Source: Cyanoderma ruficeps
Lineage: Eukaryota > Chordata > Aves > Passeriformes > Timaliidae
Direction of reading: 5' to 3'
Assembly: GCA_008694505.1 (NCBI GenBank)
Contig: VZDJ01001173.1
Coordinates: forward strand, 455,971-519,970
DNA length: 64,000 nt
Every line of letters starts with the position of its first letter. The stretch's first letter is position 1. Shown piece by piece: positions 1 to 16,400 of the stretch. Made by a program: the position numbers and the translations under genes. The notes beneath the pieces are model-generated. The model ran no database searches, was not told where the DNA came from, and saw nothing but the letters and a program-made list of their open reading frames with translations.

Positions 1-4145
<4,145 letters not shown>

Positions 4146-5735
4146 GGGGCTGCGCCGGCACGCGGGGCCCGCCCTGGGCTCAGCCTTCGCACCTCCAGAG
4201 TGCTCCCCTGGATTTGTCCCACTCGGCTGCAGCTGCTCCGGGCCTGCCCTCGGGAACAGCTGGGGGCCGGGGCCCCTGAATGGGTCAGGTCCTCACCTGA
4301 CCCAACAGAGCAGCCCTTCTCTGGGGTGGTGCCGCTCATCTCTGGGGGAGGGGGGTGAACCTTTTTCTATTTCCTTCCATAACAGTTTTCTATTATTTTT
4401 GCTCATTCAAGTGCCTATTTGCCTCCAATTGCAGCCACAGTTCCTAAAAACGCTTCCACAGCCCCGGTCCCGCTGCTGGAAGCTGCTGCCCTGACTGCCT
4501 GCACCCAAACCCACAAGACCCTACAAGTCTGGAATTGCAGAGGGGATTGGCCATGTGGCAGGGTCTGCCCTGCTGCTCCCAGCACCTCCTAGAGCTTGCA
4601 GGGTGCTGGGGTGAGTCCTCTCTCTGCACCCATCTGGCCCTGCTTTTGGCCAGGATTACCAGTACAGGGCTCGGAGCTGCAGGTGGATGTATCCAGGTGC
4701 TCCCACCCTGGACTCAGCAGGCACTGTCCCTGCTGGACTCAGCCTGGGTTTGCTGGGAGCCCAGAGGTTTGGGAGCTGCTTGTGCTTATCCCCAGCTTCC
4801 TGCTTCGGGCACAGTGGTCTGGCCAATGCCAGCAGCCTGGGCTCCTTTCAGGATGGCTGGTATCCCTGAGGTAGGGCAGTGCTGATACCCAGTGATGGCA
4901 CCTGTGTGTAACCAGCATTTGCAGCTGTGGCCCGTTTTGGGAGCTGGGTGTAGCCACAGGGGCTGCCCTGGATTCCCCGTGGCCAGGCTGGTGCTGGGAG
5001 CACGGTCTTGCTTCCAGCAGTGTGCTCAGCTAGACCAATTGAACCCTGGTGAATTGGGGGAACCAGCATGGCTGACAGTGGGGCACCTGGCCTGTCCCTT
5101 TCTCTCTGGGTTGTGAGGGGCCAAGCATGGGGTCTGCAGCTTCTTGGGGGCTTCATGTGGCATTTCTGCTGGAGGTTGGTCCTCACAGTTAAGGTGGGAA
5201 GGAGCAAGAGTTGAAGGGAGCAGGTGGATGTGAGGAGAGGAACCTGCTGTGGGGCAGTGCAGGTCAGTGACATGGGTGTTGTGATGTCCTGACTTCTGGG
5301 GGGTTGATGGTTGTGGTCCTGCATTTACCGGAATTGGGGGAGCCCTCCTGCCCTTTCCATGCAGTGGGCAAACACGGATGAGCAGTGGAGGGGTGAGGGA
5401 CGCAGTGGGAGAGCTGCTCCCTCCAAGTTTCATCACAGCTGGTGGGAAGGGAACCAGAGGGCAGGGGGAAGGATCCCCATGGCTGTGGGGTCTGGGCAAG
5501 CCCCTCTCCAAGCTGTGTGGGAGCAGGATGGGGGGTCTGTGGCTGGTCCTGTGGATGCTCAGGGGCGATGAGGGCCCTTTGCCCCTCTGCTCGCTCACCA
5601 CAGCTGCCTCCAGCTGCAGTCCCTGGAGCCCAGGGCAGCCTTCAATACTGTAAAAAATTTTATTTTTTTGTATATTTTATTGCTGTATCTACAGGCTTTA
5701 ACTTTCTCCGAAATAAAGGCCCTGAAGCGACATGC
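4146..5735 (+). other. STAT3: STAT3 3' untranslated region
   Basis: This interval runs from the STAT3 stop to just past its poly(A) signal. It has a T-rich stretch at about 4362-4412 and an AT-rich end at about 5650-5717, including a TGTATATT Pumilio-like motif near 5671. Open frames on both strands here look like chance. Confidence 0.75.
5712..5717 (+). terminator. STAT3: STAT3 poly(A) signal AATAAA
   Basis: This is a canonical hexamer about 1.57 kb after the STAT3 stop. It is followed within about 25 bases by GT-rich sequence (ctctggggtgtgagcttgg), as expected for a cleavage site. Confidence 0.8.
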
Positions 5736-8700
5736 TCTGGGGTGTGAGCTTGGCTCTGCCTGCGGCACCCCCCTGACCCCGCTCCGGGAACTGGGGCCTC
5801 CTTCAGCACAGCCCAGCACGGCCCCGGTGCCGCAGCTGCGGTTTGCTCGCTGTGAACCAGCCCCGGCACTGCCGGCACCTGCCCGGCACGCGTGGGCTGC
5901 TGCCCCTTATCGGGGCCTGCAGGGCCCTTCCCAGGGCATGCGGGGGGCAAGAACCATGTCCCAGCCCCCGTGGTTGCTTTTCTGTGCCTCAGAGCCGTGC
6001 CTGGGTCTCCTCCACTTGTGTAAAGGAAATGCCGGTGCCAGCGTGGGAGGACACGGCTGCACTGGGGCCCTGCTCTGGCTGCTCTCAGCGCAGGGTGTCT
6101 GGGGCTGCAGTGGGGCCCCTGCAAGTGCTTCTGCCCTGGGGGTCCACGGGCTCTGGGTGGAGGTGACTGGGCTGGAGCTGAGGCGGGGGGCAGCAGGTCC
6201 CAGGCTCTGCAAGGAAAGGGTTGGATGGGTGTCACCAGCTGGGAGCACTGGCTGGTGACAGTGACATGCTGTGCCCTGGTGGATCCCACCCCAGCACTTG
6301 TACCCCCAAGGCCTCTGGAATACTATGGAGAGCAGGATCATTCCAGGGTTTGTGCTCTGGTGAGGCCAAGAGGGAGAGATTATTTCTCTGTCAGAGCAGG
6401 ATTAGCAGGATTGTTCATGCGGGTCATGTGGAACTAGCTGTGCTGGACAGTTTGAGGCACTGGAGGTGCCCTGGAGCCCTCTCTGCCCTCTCTGTGCCCT
6501 GGAGCATCCTGTGTAGGTCTGAGTTGGCCATGTCCCTGCTTTGGAAACCAGTCCCATTCCAGGACCCCTCCATTTCACTGTCAAACCAAACCAAGGCTCT
6601 GCCCAGACCCCACAAACTCATTCTTGCTCCCAGGATCCCTGTGTTGGATCATAACCTGCCTCAGTGGTGCAGCCCAGGGTGCTGCAGGTGTGGGGCAGTT
6701 CACAAAGGAATGAGGCCCAGCCTGTCAGCAGGGACCCCCTTCTCCTGCCCTGGCAGGTACCAGCTCCTCTCTGGCAGCTGCAGGATGAAGTTGAGAACTA
6801 AGGAATTTTCTTACCCATCTGCAACCCCTAGGGTTGCCACAAGCCTGTGGTGTCAGGAACATGGTGTCCCATTCCATATTCCTGTGGATCAGGGGTTTCT
6901 TATCTCCCTGGGCCTAGTGCATCCCTGTTGGAACCTGCCCCCCTTTGCCAGGGGCCAGCCCTGAGTAACGGGGTCAAGGGACCACTACTCCCAGCTCGGG
7001 GTTCCTGCTGTCAATGCTCAGGGAAGCCCTGGAGCCTGATGTGCAGCAGGAGAAAGTGCCTAGGGAAGGTCCCTGGGCTGGGTTGGTAAAACCTCAGTGG
7101 CAACTGGGGCCAGGGATGCTCGCCAACATCCTGTCCCCTTCCTTCTGCCCCAGCCAGCCCTGCGGGGATGCAGCCCTTGCTTTCTGCCTGTGCTGGGGCA
7201 TAAGGTTGTTTGTGGCTCCAAAAGGAGGTCACAGGGTGGCTTTGCTCCTTTCCCAGGGCCATAGCGCAGTGGGGAGGAGTGGGGACGGTGTCTGAGCCAA
7301 GCGTGCAAACGGATTAGGGGTTTCCAAATGCAGATAATCCGCTTGGGATGCGGACACTTGCGTGACGGGCACAGGGCCGCTCTGTGGGGATGGGCAGCCA
7401 CCTGCCAGGGCAGCCCTGGACCAGGGGCAGTGCAGAGCTTGTGTAGGGTCCCACTGGTACCTGGGGTGTCTGAGCTGTGCAATATTGTCAGTCCCTTGGG
7501 AATAAAGCAGCAGACAGGGATGAGAGAGGCCACAGTTTATCTCCAGTTCCAGCCCCATCCCCAGGGCCAAGCAACTGAATGAGCAAGGCTACAGTGAGGG
7601 GTGGGAGGCAGAGACCCCCGGGACTCAGCTGCCCTCTGCCCAAGGACCAGCCTGGGCATCTCCTCTGCCCTCCCGGGTGCTGGGTAGGATCTTCCCACAG
7701 CAACACATGCTGAGCTGCAGAGCACATGCCACTGCTGCCCGAGCCAAGAGGCATCCCAGTCCCTGCTTCCAGTGCTCGGAACACAACAGTCAAATATTGC
7801 ATCACACTCAGATTAATATACAGCAGAGCAGAGCCAAGCAGTGGTGGCTTCCACTGCCACATGTGGCAGAGGTCGGACTCAGAGCTCCAGCACAATGGGA
7901 TGTCCAAAAACACCACCTCCCAGCCATTCCAGGAGGACATAGCCTGCCTGTTTCCCTAGAGGTGTCCCATCCTGGCTCAGAATGCAGCATTTGGCTGTGG
8001 TGGCGCCAGCACCGAGGGCTCCACTCACCCCGACATGGGGTGAAGGGCCCTGGCCCTGGTGCAGCCGCTGGACTGGGCTGACCTGTGGCAGCATGTTTGT
8101 GGCAGGAGCGGCTGGGACTGAGTGGTTACTGTGGCAACCTGAGCTCTGCAAGGGAGAGCAGGGATGCAGGCAGAGGGCAGGGATGCAGGGAGAGGACAGG
8201 GATGCAGGGATGGAGCAGGGATGCATGGGGATGTACAGGGATGTCAGGATGCACCAGTGTGGGGTGGGGGCCAAGTGCAGCCCCGGTGCACGTGCTCCTG
8301 ATGCCCCCAGCCAGCCCCAGCACTGAGATGGTTGTGTCCTTGGTCCCAGTTGGGCTGTGGGTGTTGCAGCCCCCCTTCCCTGTGCCCCCTCAGGTGTGGA
8401 GATACTGAGCTGATGGGAGGTTCTGGTGCCCTCTGCAGACCCACTTGGGCTCTCACTGTTCTGGGTGTTTCAGTAGCAGAAGCTGGATGTTCTTTCCTAG
8501 CTGGAGGAACTATGGAGGAAACAAAGAGTCTTTGCCCAAGCAATGGCACTGCTTGGCTGCTGAGGCCAAGGGTTTGGTGGGTTGTTCTCAGCCATGTCCG
8601 AGTGGCTGGAAGCAGAGGCTTCCTGTGGAAATTCCCCCTTGGATAAATTGTCATTTCCGTTTTTTGCTGGAGCAGATCATCCCCTCCTACTGGCACTAGG

Positions 8701-11700
8701 CAGCACCAGGCTGAGCCTGTGCCAGTGACAAGCTTCTCTGGTGCCCCACCTCCCCGTGCCCATGGCTTCAAGTCGTGTGCTGCTCATGGGCTGGCTGGGT
8801 TCTGGCAGGTCTTTGCTGCTGCCCTGTCCCCTTGGCTGCTGGCCTCACTCTCCACAGGCTGCCTCTTCCACCAGCACCAGGGCTGGAACCCCACAGGGCC
8901 CATCCAGACTGGTTTTCCAATGGGACATTTGTGGGAAAACACGAATCTGTGACTAATGTGGGGATTCATCTGGTTCGCATTAGCTGGGCTGGATTATCAC
9001 AACAGGGTTTTGTGGCCTCAGCACAGACCTGGGAGTGTGAGGGATGCCAAGCAAGGATGGGATGGGGCTGGGCTCCCCCATGAGACATCCTGATTCCCAG
9101 TAAGCAGGAGGGGATGGAGCTGAGGCTGTGTCCTGCCCGCAGGTGACGTGGTTGGGTGTTTGTGCTTTCCCAAAGCCCAGCACCCTGCACATCTCCGGAG
9201 CAGCGAGGAGGATTGCAGAGGAGCCTCGCATACAGGATGTGCCCGGAGGGCAGTAGCCAGAAGCGTCGGGACCTCTCCAGAGCCGCCTAAATAAATGTTT
9301 CCACTCTTGAGAAATAATTAAGACCCTTGAGATGCCACTTAGAGAGGAAGGCTGTTCTGCCTGCACTCTTTGCGCTCCTGCTCCAAACACAGAGGCAATT
9401 TTCTCGGAAATCCATTACGAAGCTCCAGGCTCCCTCTGTCCCCGGAATGCACGGCGTCATCCGGCATCCTGCTGAGCTCATGTGAGGTGACCATGTGTCT
9501 GGCTGCGGCTCAGCCTGGATAGTGCTCACCTTCCCACAGGCTTCCCGAGACTTTCTGAGGACCAAAGAGAGCCAGGGCAGAGCTAGGGCCACTTTGGGGC
9601 ATCGCTGGGGTAGAGCTGGGGCAGTTCCAGGGCAGATCCAGGGGCAGCCTCTCTATCGGTTACTGCTGCAGTCGCTGTTGCTGTTTTTTTCCTCTGGAAA
9701 GGAAGAGGAAAAGTAACATCTCCTGGGTAACATCCCCACCAGCCAGCTCTGAGTTTTCCTTGAGACCTGGTGAAAAGAAATTTGGATTGGATTGGATTTT
9801 ATTGGATTCCTTTTGCCCTCTCAGCATGGATCACTCTCAACTTTCTCTCCCACCAGTAATTTATTTTTCCTTTTTTCCCCCTTCATACCAGAAAGGGGAG
9901 GGAGAAAGGAGGGAAGTGAGAGGGAATGGATGCTGTTTTGTGTACATCTTCCAGCTCTCCCAAGCACATGTAGCTGTGCAGGTCTCTGGCACAGGGAGCG
10001 CTGTGTCCCTGGGATCCTCCAGGTACCCCTGGATCTGTGGTGCCCGGACAGAGCCCCAGCAGCCACAGACATTGTGCGTGACCTTGATTCTCTGGCCTGA
10101 GCAGCCAGTGCCCGCCTGGCTGACTGTGCCAATGGGTTATGTGGGCCAGGGATTGTGAAAGCTGCGTGTCTGCGTGATGCAACACACCAGAGCAAGAGCG
10201 TCCCGGCCAAGCAGGGTGGGCAGGCATGAGGGCCCTGCGCTGCATTCTCCATTCCTTTTCTTTTGTCTCATTGAATACAGACAGTGTGAGACCTGCTGGC
10301 TTCACACTAGGTGCCTGTCCCTGCTTGCCAAGGTCCCAGCTCACCTCTCTGTGAGGTCTGGAGTGCCCCAGGAGCACTGGGAAGCACATCCAGGGCTCTG
10401 CTGGCAGCAGCTCAGCAGCGATGTGTCAGCCTCTGTGCGTGAGATTCTCCCGAGCGGGTGAGCACAGGCGGCAAAACATTTGGTGGGAGCTGGGAGCTGT
10501 TCGGGCTGGAGTCACTCATCCAGTCATTCACCGGGGCTGCTGCAGGCACAGAGTGGGGCTGGCAAGTTGGAAAGCACCGTTTTGTGGCTGGCGTTTGCAT
10601 GGAGCAGGTGCTGGGCTGGTGCCTGCCCAGGCCACAGGTATTTATCTCTTGGAAGTGTGGAGCTGGATGAGGCAGTGAGGAGCCCAAGCTGGAGCTGCAG
10701 CACTTTAGTACAAGAGCACGAGATAAAAACAGCAGAGAGGTGGGAACTTGGAGCTGTGCTGACACAGTGACCAAGTGATTTGCAATTGCTGATGCATCAG
10801 CTGTCTGAGAGTGATCTTGTTCCAGCCCTGGCACAAGGAGAGACGAGCCCCTCCTTCCTGGATTCCCACCGGGGAAGAGTCACCTGCTTCTACCATCCCA
10901 GCGTAGGAGAGTTTGCTGTATTTCCCTCCAGAGTTTTTTCAGGTCACAGAAAATGAGCTGGTAACGAAAGTGAAAGCCCAGGAGATCCCATGCGGTGGGT
11001 GCGAGTGCTGGGGCAGAACCGAGCACACCCAGTATTGCTTCCTGCCACCGCCTCTGCCCATCACCACACAGCAGCCGCACCCCGGGGTGCCCATCACCCG
11101 GGGTACCCGACTGCCCTGGGGTGCCAGTGCTGCAAGGAGGATTCTGCTGTGCGTGGCAGCTGTGCAAGAGCTCCTCAGGATGGTTTTCTTATGGCCGCTG
11201 TCAACTTTCCCCTGTTCGAGCAACTGCAGAGGAGCTGGTAGTGCCTTGGGTCTCCTCACAGCTTGCAGGGGATGTGGCAGCTTGGAAGAAGGGGATGCAG
11301 TGTCTTGTCCCAGCAGGTGCCTGAGGCTGTGGCAGTGCTGGGATCTTGGCCGTGCACATGGCTGCAAAGTGTCAGCTCAGGCCTGCAGTGGGAACGAGCA
11401 CCATGCAGCCACAGCTGCTTCACGCAGAGGGCCCAGTGTCAGCACAAGGCAGCCCTGCAGCTACATCTGTGGCCACCAGGTACTGATTTGGTCATTCCTG
11501 CTCCCAGAACCAAGGCTTGGTACTGCTTTGGGTTTCCCCGGTACTTACTGCCAAATTCTGGTGCTGGTTTATGTCCTGCCAGAGCTGCTGGTGTTGATGC
11601 CTGAAACTGTTTTGGATTCTGCTCGTACCTGATGCTAGTGCCCCTACTCACTTATGACACCCTGTGCTATTACCTTGTGCTGGTACAAGTACTGGTCGTG

Positions 11701-11859
11701 ATAACCTGTGCTGGTGCCCGGCACCGTCCCCCAGTGCCACTGCCTGATGCCATTATCCCGTGCCCGGTACCGGCACTGTTACCCGGCGCCCGATACCCGG
11801 TGCCCGATGCCCAGCGCCGTCACTCAGTGCCATTACCTGCTGCTGTTGCCCAGTAACTG
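5736..11859. other. STAT3-STAT5 intergenic region
   Basis: I find no gene here. Human STAT5A lies in the corresponding interval, but nothing resembling STAT exons is visible. The region holds a 19-bp minisatellite (8159-8258), an NF-kappaB-like GGAAATTCCCC (8627-8637), a GAS motif (9401-9409) and a degenerate repeat (about 11470-11880). The open frames present lack splice-consistent homology. Confidence 0.6.
8159..8258 (+). repeat. 19-bp minisatellite, about 5 copies
   Basis: The core CAGGGATGCA begins at 8159, 8178, 8197 and 8216, exactly 19 bp apart. A diverged copy (CAGGGATGTC) starts at 8236, and a last partial core follows. The array is intergenic. Confidence 0.9.
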
Positions 11860-11880
11860 GTACCGCTCCCGTTAGCCGGT
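11470..11880 (+). repeat. Degenerate short-period repeat upstream of the STAT5 CpG island
   Basis: GGTGC(C), CCCGGTAC and ATTACC-like words recur every 12-25 bases (for example TGGTGCC, CCGGTACCGGCAC, CCCGGTGCCCG, CCGGTGCCG) and become more regular towards 11880. It reads as a decayed minisatellite abutting the promoter. The exact period was not computed. Confidence 0.5.
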
Positions 11881-12700
11881 GCCGTTCCCGGTGCTGGCGG
11901 GGGCAGGCGGGGGCGGAGCCGTGGGGAGGCGGGGCCGCGCGGGCCGGGCCGGGGCGCGGCGGGGGCAGAGCGGCGGCGGAGCCGAGCGCCGGGAGCCGCC
12001 GGAGCAGCGGAGCCGCAGCCGCCGCCGCGGCCGCAGGTGGGGGCAGGCGCGGGGCCGCCATCGCCGCCGGGACCGGAACGGACCGGACCGAGCGGGCCCG
12101 GACCCTGTCCGCCTTCCGCAGCAGGGCCGGGCGGGGTGCGGCGGGGTCGGAGCCGGGGTCGGGGCTCGGTCCTGTCCGGTCCGGTCCGGTCCGGTCCGCG
12201 CTGTGGGTGTTTCGTAACCCCGGGCGGGTGCAGCTGGGACGGGCGCGGGGCTCGGCGGGGGCCCGGCTGGGCCCGCGGGCTCCTGGGCGGGCGGAGGCGC
12301 CGAGTAGGGCCGCTCGGAGGGGGCGGTGGGTACGTCCCGGGCCCGTCCTGGTGCCGCGGCGCATCCCGGGGCGGGGGCGCTCCTCGCCTGGCGGAGCGGG
12401 GCCAGTTTTCGCACGCGGCCCCCGCCGGAGCGGAGGGCGGCTCCGAGTCCCAGTCCCGGGCCGAGGGGAGGATCCGGGACAACGCGAGGCGTCCCGTGCA
12501 GTGACGGGGGGGTCCCGCCGCAGGCAGCACACCGGACCAGGATGGCGGGAGTGCGAGCCCCGTTGCTGTCGGTGGGACACGCGGCTCCGCGCCGCCGGGC
12601 GGGGGGGATCGTTCCCCGGCGGGAGCGGCGGCACGGCGGGGACCGCAGCGCTCAGTGGCCTTTCACCCAGCTCGGCCGCGGCCGGTGACTGGGAGCCCGC
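11860..12700 (+). promoter_or_regulatory. STAT5B: CpG island, probable STAT5 promoter and non-coding exon 1
   Basis: The interval is extremely GC-rich and dense in CpG, with GC-box sequences around 11915-11965. A good donor, GCCGCAG|GTGGGG, sits at 12036/12037, which fits a 5'UTR exon ending there and splicing to the acceptor at 21335-21336. Mammalian STAT5B also starts with a non-coding exon in a CpG island. The transcription start is not determined. Confidence 0.55.
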
Positions 12701-13473
12701 GGGAACCGCGGCCACCTGTCCAGCGGGTTACGGAGCTGTCAGGGCGCCGTGCCCGGCCAGCCCCGGGCTGGTGCCAGGCCGGCCCCGGGCAGCTCCTGCC
12801 GAGCGACTCCGGGGCTCCAGCGCTCAGTTCGCACCGGCCCTGCTGAGCGCGCCCTGAGCTGCGGTGGCACCACCGATGGGCCGGGATTGTTGTTGGCTCG
12901 TTCAATTCTCCGTGCGCCGTGCTGGGCACCCCGTGGCACAGGGCCGGGGACAGGCGGTGACCAGCAGCAGTTTGATGACAGTGTCAGTGTGTGTTGCGGA
13001 GGGGGACCCGGGCTCAGGCTAGCTCCGCGTGGTTTGCCCACAGCAGGGGCATAGCACACGATGTCCCTGTGGTGCGGGGCGCTTGATTAGAGCAGGACAT
13101 TCCTGGTTCTGAGCTGGCTCACTGTGCTGGCTGCCTGCAGCCAGCTCTCATCCCTGCAGTGCCCGTGCCTGTGCCCAGAGCAGTGTGAGCCCCAGCAGTG
13201 GCATGCCAGGGGGACACTTAGTGCTGGCACAATGAGCTGCTCCGCAGAGCCTGACCACTGCCCTGGGCATCGGGAACCAGCGCTCCACCGTGGGAGCTCT
13301 CCCCTCTGGGTCCTGACTCCTGGCCCAGGTCCTTGTGCTCCTGGAGGCATCAGGATTGCAGCCTGACCTGATGTGGTTCCAAGGTGCTGGATGTGAGGAT
13401 GGAGACTATCTCTCTGGATTTTATAACTGTTCCTGGGGAGCTGCTCATCCCTGGGGCTGGAGAGGGCTGGGCT

Positions 13474-13474
13474 N
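13474..13474. other. Assembly gap or ambiguous base (N)
   Basis: There is a single N inside STAT5 intron 1. The flanking sequence shows no obvious break, so it may be an ambiguous base or a collapsed gap. Confidence 0.95.
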
Positions 13475-16400
13475 GGACCTTCCCCTGTCACTGGAGGGGA
13501 AGTGCTGACTCCAGTTGACTGTGAAGGCTTTGCCATGGGGTTTCCCAGCTCTTTCTCGAGTGATAGCAAAACTCAGATACCCTGCTTGCAAAAAATCCCT
13601 GCTCCCTGTACTACTCTATGTTGTAGGCGGCGCGTGGTGACTGTATTGGGCCAAATACAGTGAAGCAGCCTCATCAGCTGGGAAATTACTTTCTAGTTTG
13701 CAAGAAATGACTGTAAATTGGGCTGGACTCGACAGGTTTCACAGCAGCCCTGGGGAGCTGGCAGGAGCCCAGGCACAGTGGGATGACAGGTGAGGGGAAT
13801 GGGACCTCCCTGCCATCAGCATCCCCTGAGTACCTGCACTGGAGGGCATGTCCCTCTGGCTGCCCGCCTGTGGTGATTCCTGGTGTCCCACATTGTGAGT
13901 GCTGCCCTTGAAGCAGCCACTGCAGGGAAGCCAGGGCATGCCTGGGGTTAGGGTTAGGATTAGGATCCCCACATTGCCAGGATGGGTCAGGGCTCAGCTC
14001 TGTGGCCATGCAGGCAGCTCCAGCCTGGGAGGCTGTGCTGGCTCCGGGGCTCCGGCACGCTCCAGGAGAAGTAGCCTCGACAGCTGTAATGTTTCTGTGG
14101 CATGCCTTTCCTTTCATGGGGTGTCTATTTTGCAACCCCCAAGTGTTTTGATCCCGGGAGGAAGGGGGCGGGGGTGTTTACCCTGGCACCGCATGGCTGG
14201 TGCAGGGATCCAAGTGGTGCTGGGCATGCCTGAATTTCACATGCAGCAACAGTTCTAGCAACATCTGCTGGCTGATAAAAGGTAGGCTGCTGCACGCCGC
14301 TGCTCCCGCCGCGTTGGGAAACGTCGAGGGGGAGGCACACTGTGAACACGGCTTCCTGGCCGATAGGGCTGAGCTGACTTGCTGATAAAGCAGAATCCAC
14401 CCATCTGGCTGCACCAGAGGGGCCAGAAACACGGGCTACTCACAGGCGCTTCACGCCCAGCGCTTCCCCGAGTGCTGGGTCCTGCTTCCCACTGTGTCAG
14501 GAATGATGTGCCACCGGGCTGGGACAGCCACAGCAGCATAGTCGAACCACAGCACAGTCACAGCCCATTCCCGGTTCAAACAGGCACTGGTGAGTTTTGC
14601 AATCTCCACTTTTAGCATATCTTTGTGTTATGAGCTGGTTTATAGCACAGCTGTGCTGGGGAGGGAACTGGGGAAAAGGCTGGTGCTGCTGGAGAGTCAC
14701 TGCCTTAAAGAGCCAAGAGCTGTGTCCACCCAGCTCTGCCCACCACGTGCTGGGCCCTCATTCTGTCTGGCCTCTCATCTCTATCATTCAATGGCCCTGC
14801 AAATCCTTCAGCAGAGGAAGAGGCCACTCTTGCTGCCAGTTCTGGCCCCTTGCACTAGCTGGAACCTCTGTAAAATGATCTTTGTCCTCTCTGGTGTGAA
14901 CACCCGACCCTGCTGCTGTTGGGCTGTGGGCCCAGGGGTGCAGCTTTTCTGGCCCTGCTTGTGAGATGCTGTGGTGAGGCTTATAGTGCAGCTCAGGGGC
15001 AGAGGCTCTGCTGCTGCTTCAGGGGCTGCATACCAGGGCTAGGAAAGCCAAAACCCACCTGGAACATGTTTGTGTGTACGTGTGTGCATGCCGTGCTCTA
15101 CCTCTCTCTGAGTTTGAGAATTTTGTTGGACAAACCACTGGTGTTTTTGTTGTATATTCTCTGTCTGACTAGTCCCTGCTCCTGCCAGCATCCCTGGATG
15201 TCTGTGTATCCCCTATTTCAAAGGCAAGGCTTTACCCCTCTCCATCCTGCTTTGCTGACTTGGTGTGAAAGCATCTCTGTGTGCAGAGCTGCTGCAGCTG
15301 CTGGGGATGAGCTCTGGGAGTGCAGTGGGGGCATGCAGGAGCTGCTCTGGTGTCCCTCTGGCTCTCCTTGCTCACCAGACATCCAAAAGCCTGTGCCGTG
15401 CCAGCTGGGCTGGCTCTGCAGGACAGCCATGCCAGGGGTGAGGAGGCTCCTGCATCATGTCCCCAGCCTCGAGGAGAGCTGGGGCATGGCATCAGTCTGA
15501 GGGGATGGATGTGGCCAGAGCAGCGCTGTTCGTGCCTGTGCTGCCCACATCTTCCCCAGCCCACCTGGGTCCTGCCCAGCAAATCCAGTCTGGCTGTGGC
15601 AGGATTAGTGCCATTGTGTGCGCTCACTGGAGCATGGCAGAGAAAATGAAATTGTGTCTCCAGACCCCAATCGGGACTAATTCGATGCTGAAATGAGCTT
15701 AATCCTCAGGTCCTTCGCCCAGCCTGTCCCTCCTGGGCTGGTGCGGGTCTGAGCAGGGATTAGCACCGAGCCAGGAGCTGTGATGGATTTGGCCTTGGTG
15801 CAGGAGGCTGGCACAGAACCTGTGGGACCCCAGGGCTATGCCCACAGCGTGGCATTACAGGGACTTGGGGTCGGTCATTATTAGCATGGAGGGAAAATCC
15901 CTCCCTTGAGTGTCCTGGCATGGGGCAGCTGCACATCCCTGCCCAGGCAAGGGCCAGAGTCTGCCCAAGCTGGATGCTGCAAGTGGTCAGTGGTTTTGTG
16001 CCTGCCCTGGGATTTCCCCACCAAGCCAGGGAATCTCCAGAACCCTGAGCTGGCAACTCCCTGCTGTGCCAGCCCCAAAGCTAGTTAATTCAGCTGCTTG
16101 GCCCCAGGGAGCCAGCAGTAATTAAAGCTCTGCCCAGCCTCACTAATCCTGTCTGGGGGTTTATGGTGGGGGCAGCACCAGTGCTGGCAGGGACTGAGCT
16201 CCCCACGGCAGATGTCCTGCAGGAGGCACATTGGACTCGTATCTCTGGCTCTGCTGATGTGGCTGCACCATGTGCCCTGCCCACCACTGCTGGTCCTGCT
16301 ACATGCTCAGTGTCTGAAGGAATCCCACTGGTGCCAGGGCCAGCGCCAGTATGTGGCTGTGGCTGCCCCAGAGTGGCTCTTGGTGCACCGAGGTTTTGTT

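Noticed and set aside
5668..6341. Overlapping open frames just downstream of STAT3
   Set aside because: They begin in the STAT3 poly(A) region and have no splice-consistent or recognisable protein content. They are best explained by GC-rich chance frames.
7501..7506. AATAAA in the STAT3-STAT5 interval as a gene end
   Set aside because: No upstream coding exons or splice structure on the plus strand point to a gene ending here. A lone hexamer is expected by chance.
11753..12715. Long minus-strand open frame of 320 codons in a GC-rich block
   Set aside because: The translation is Pro/Arg/Ala-rich with no recognisable domain. CpG islands lack stop codons by composition, and this one coincides with the probable STAT5 promoter.
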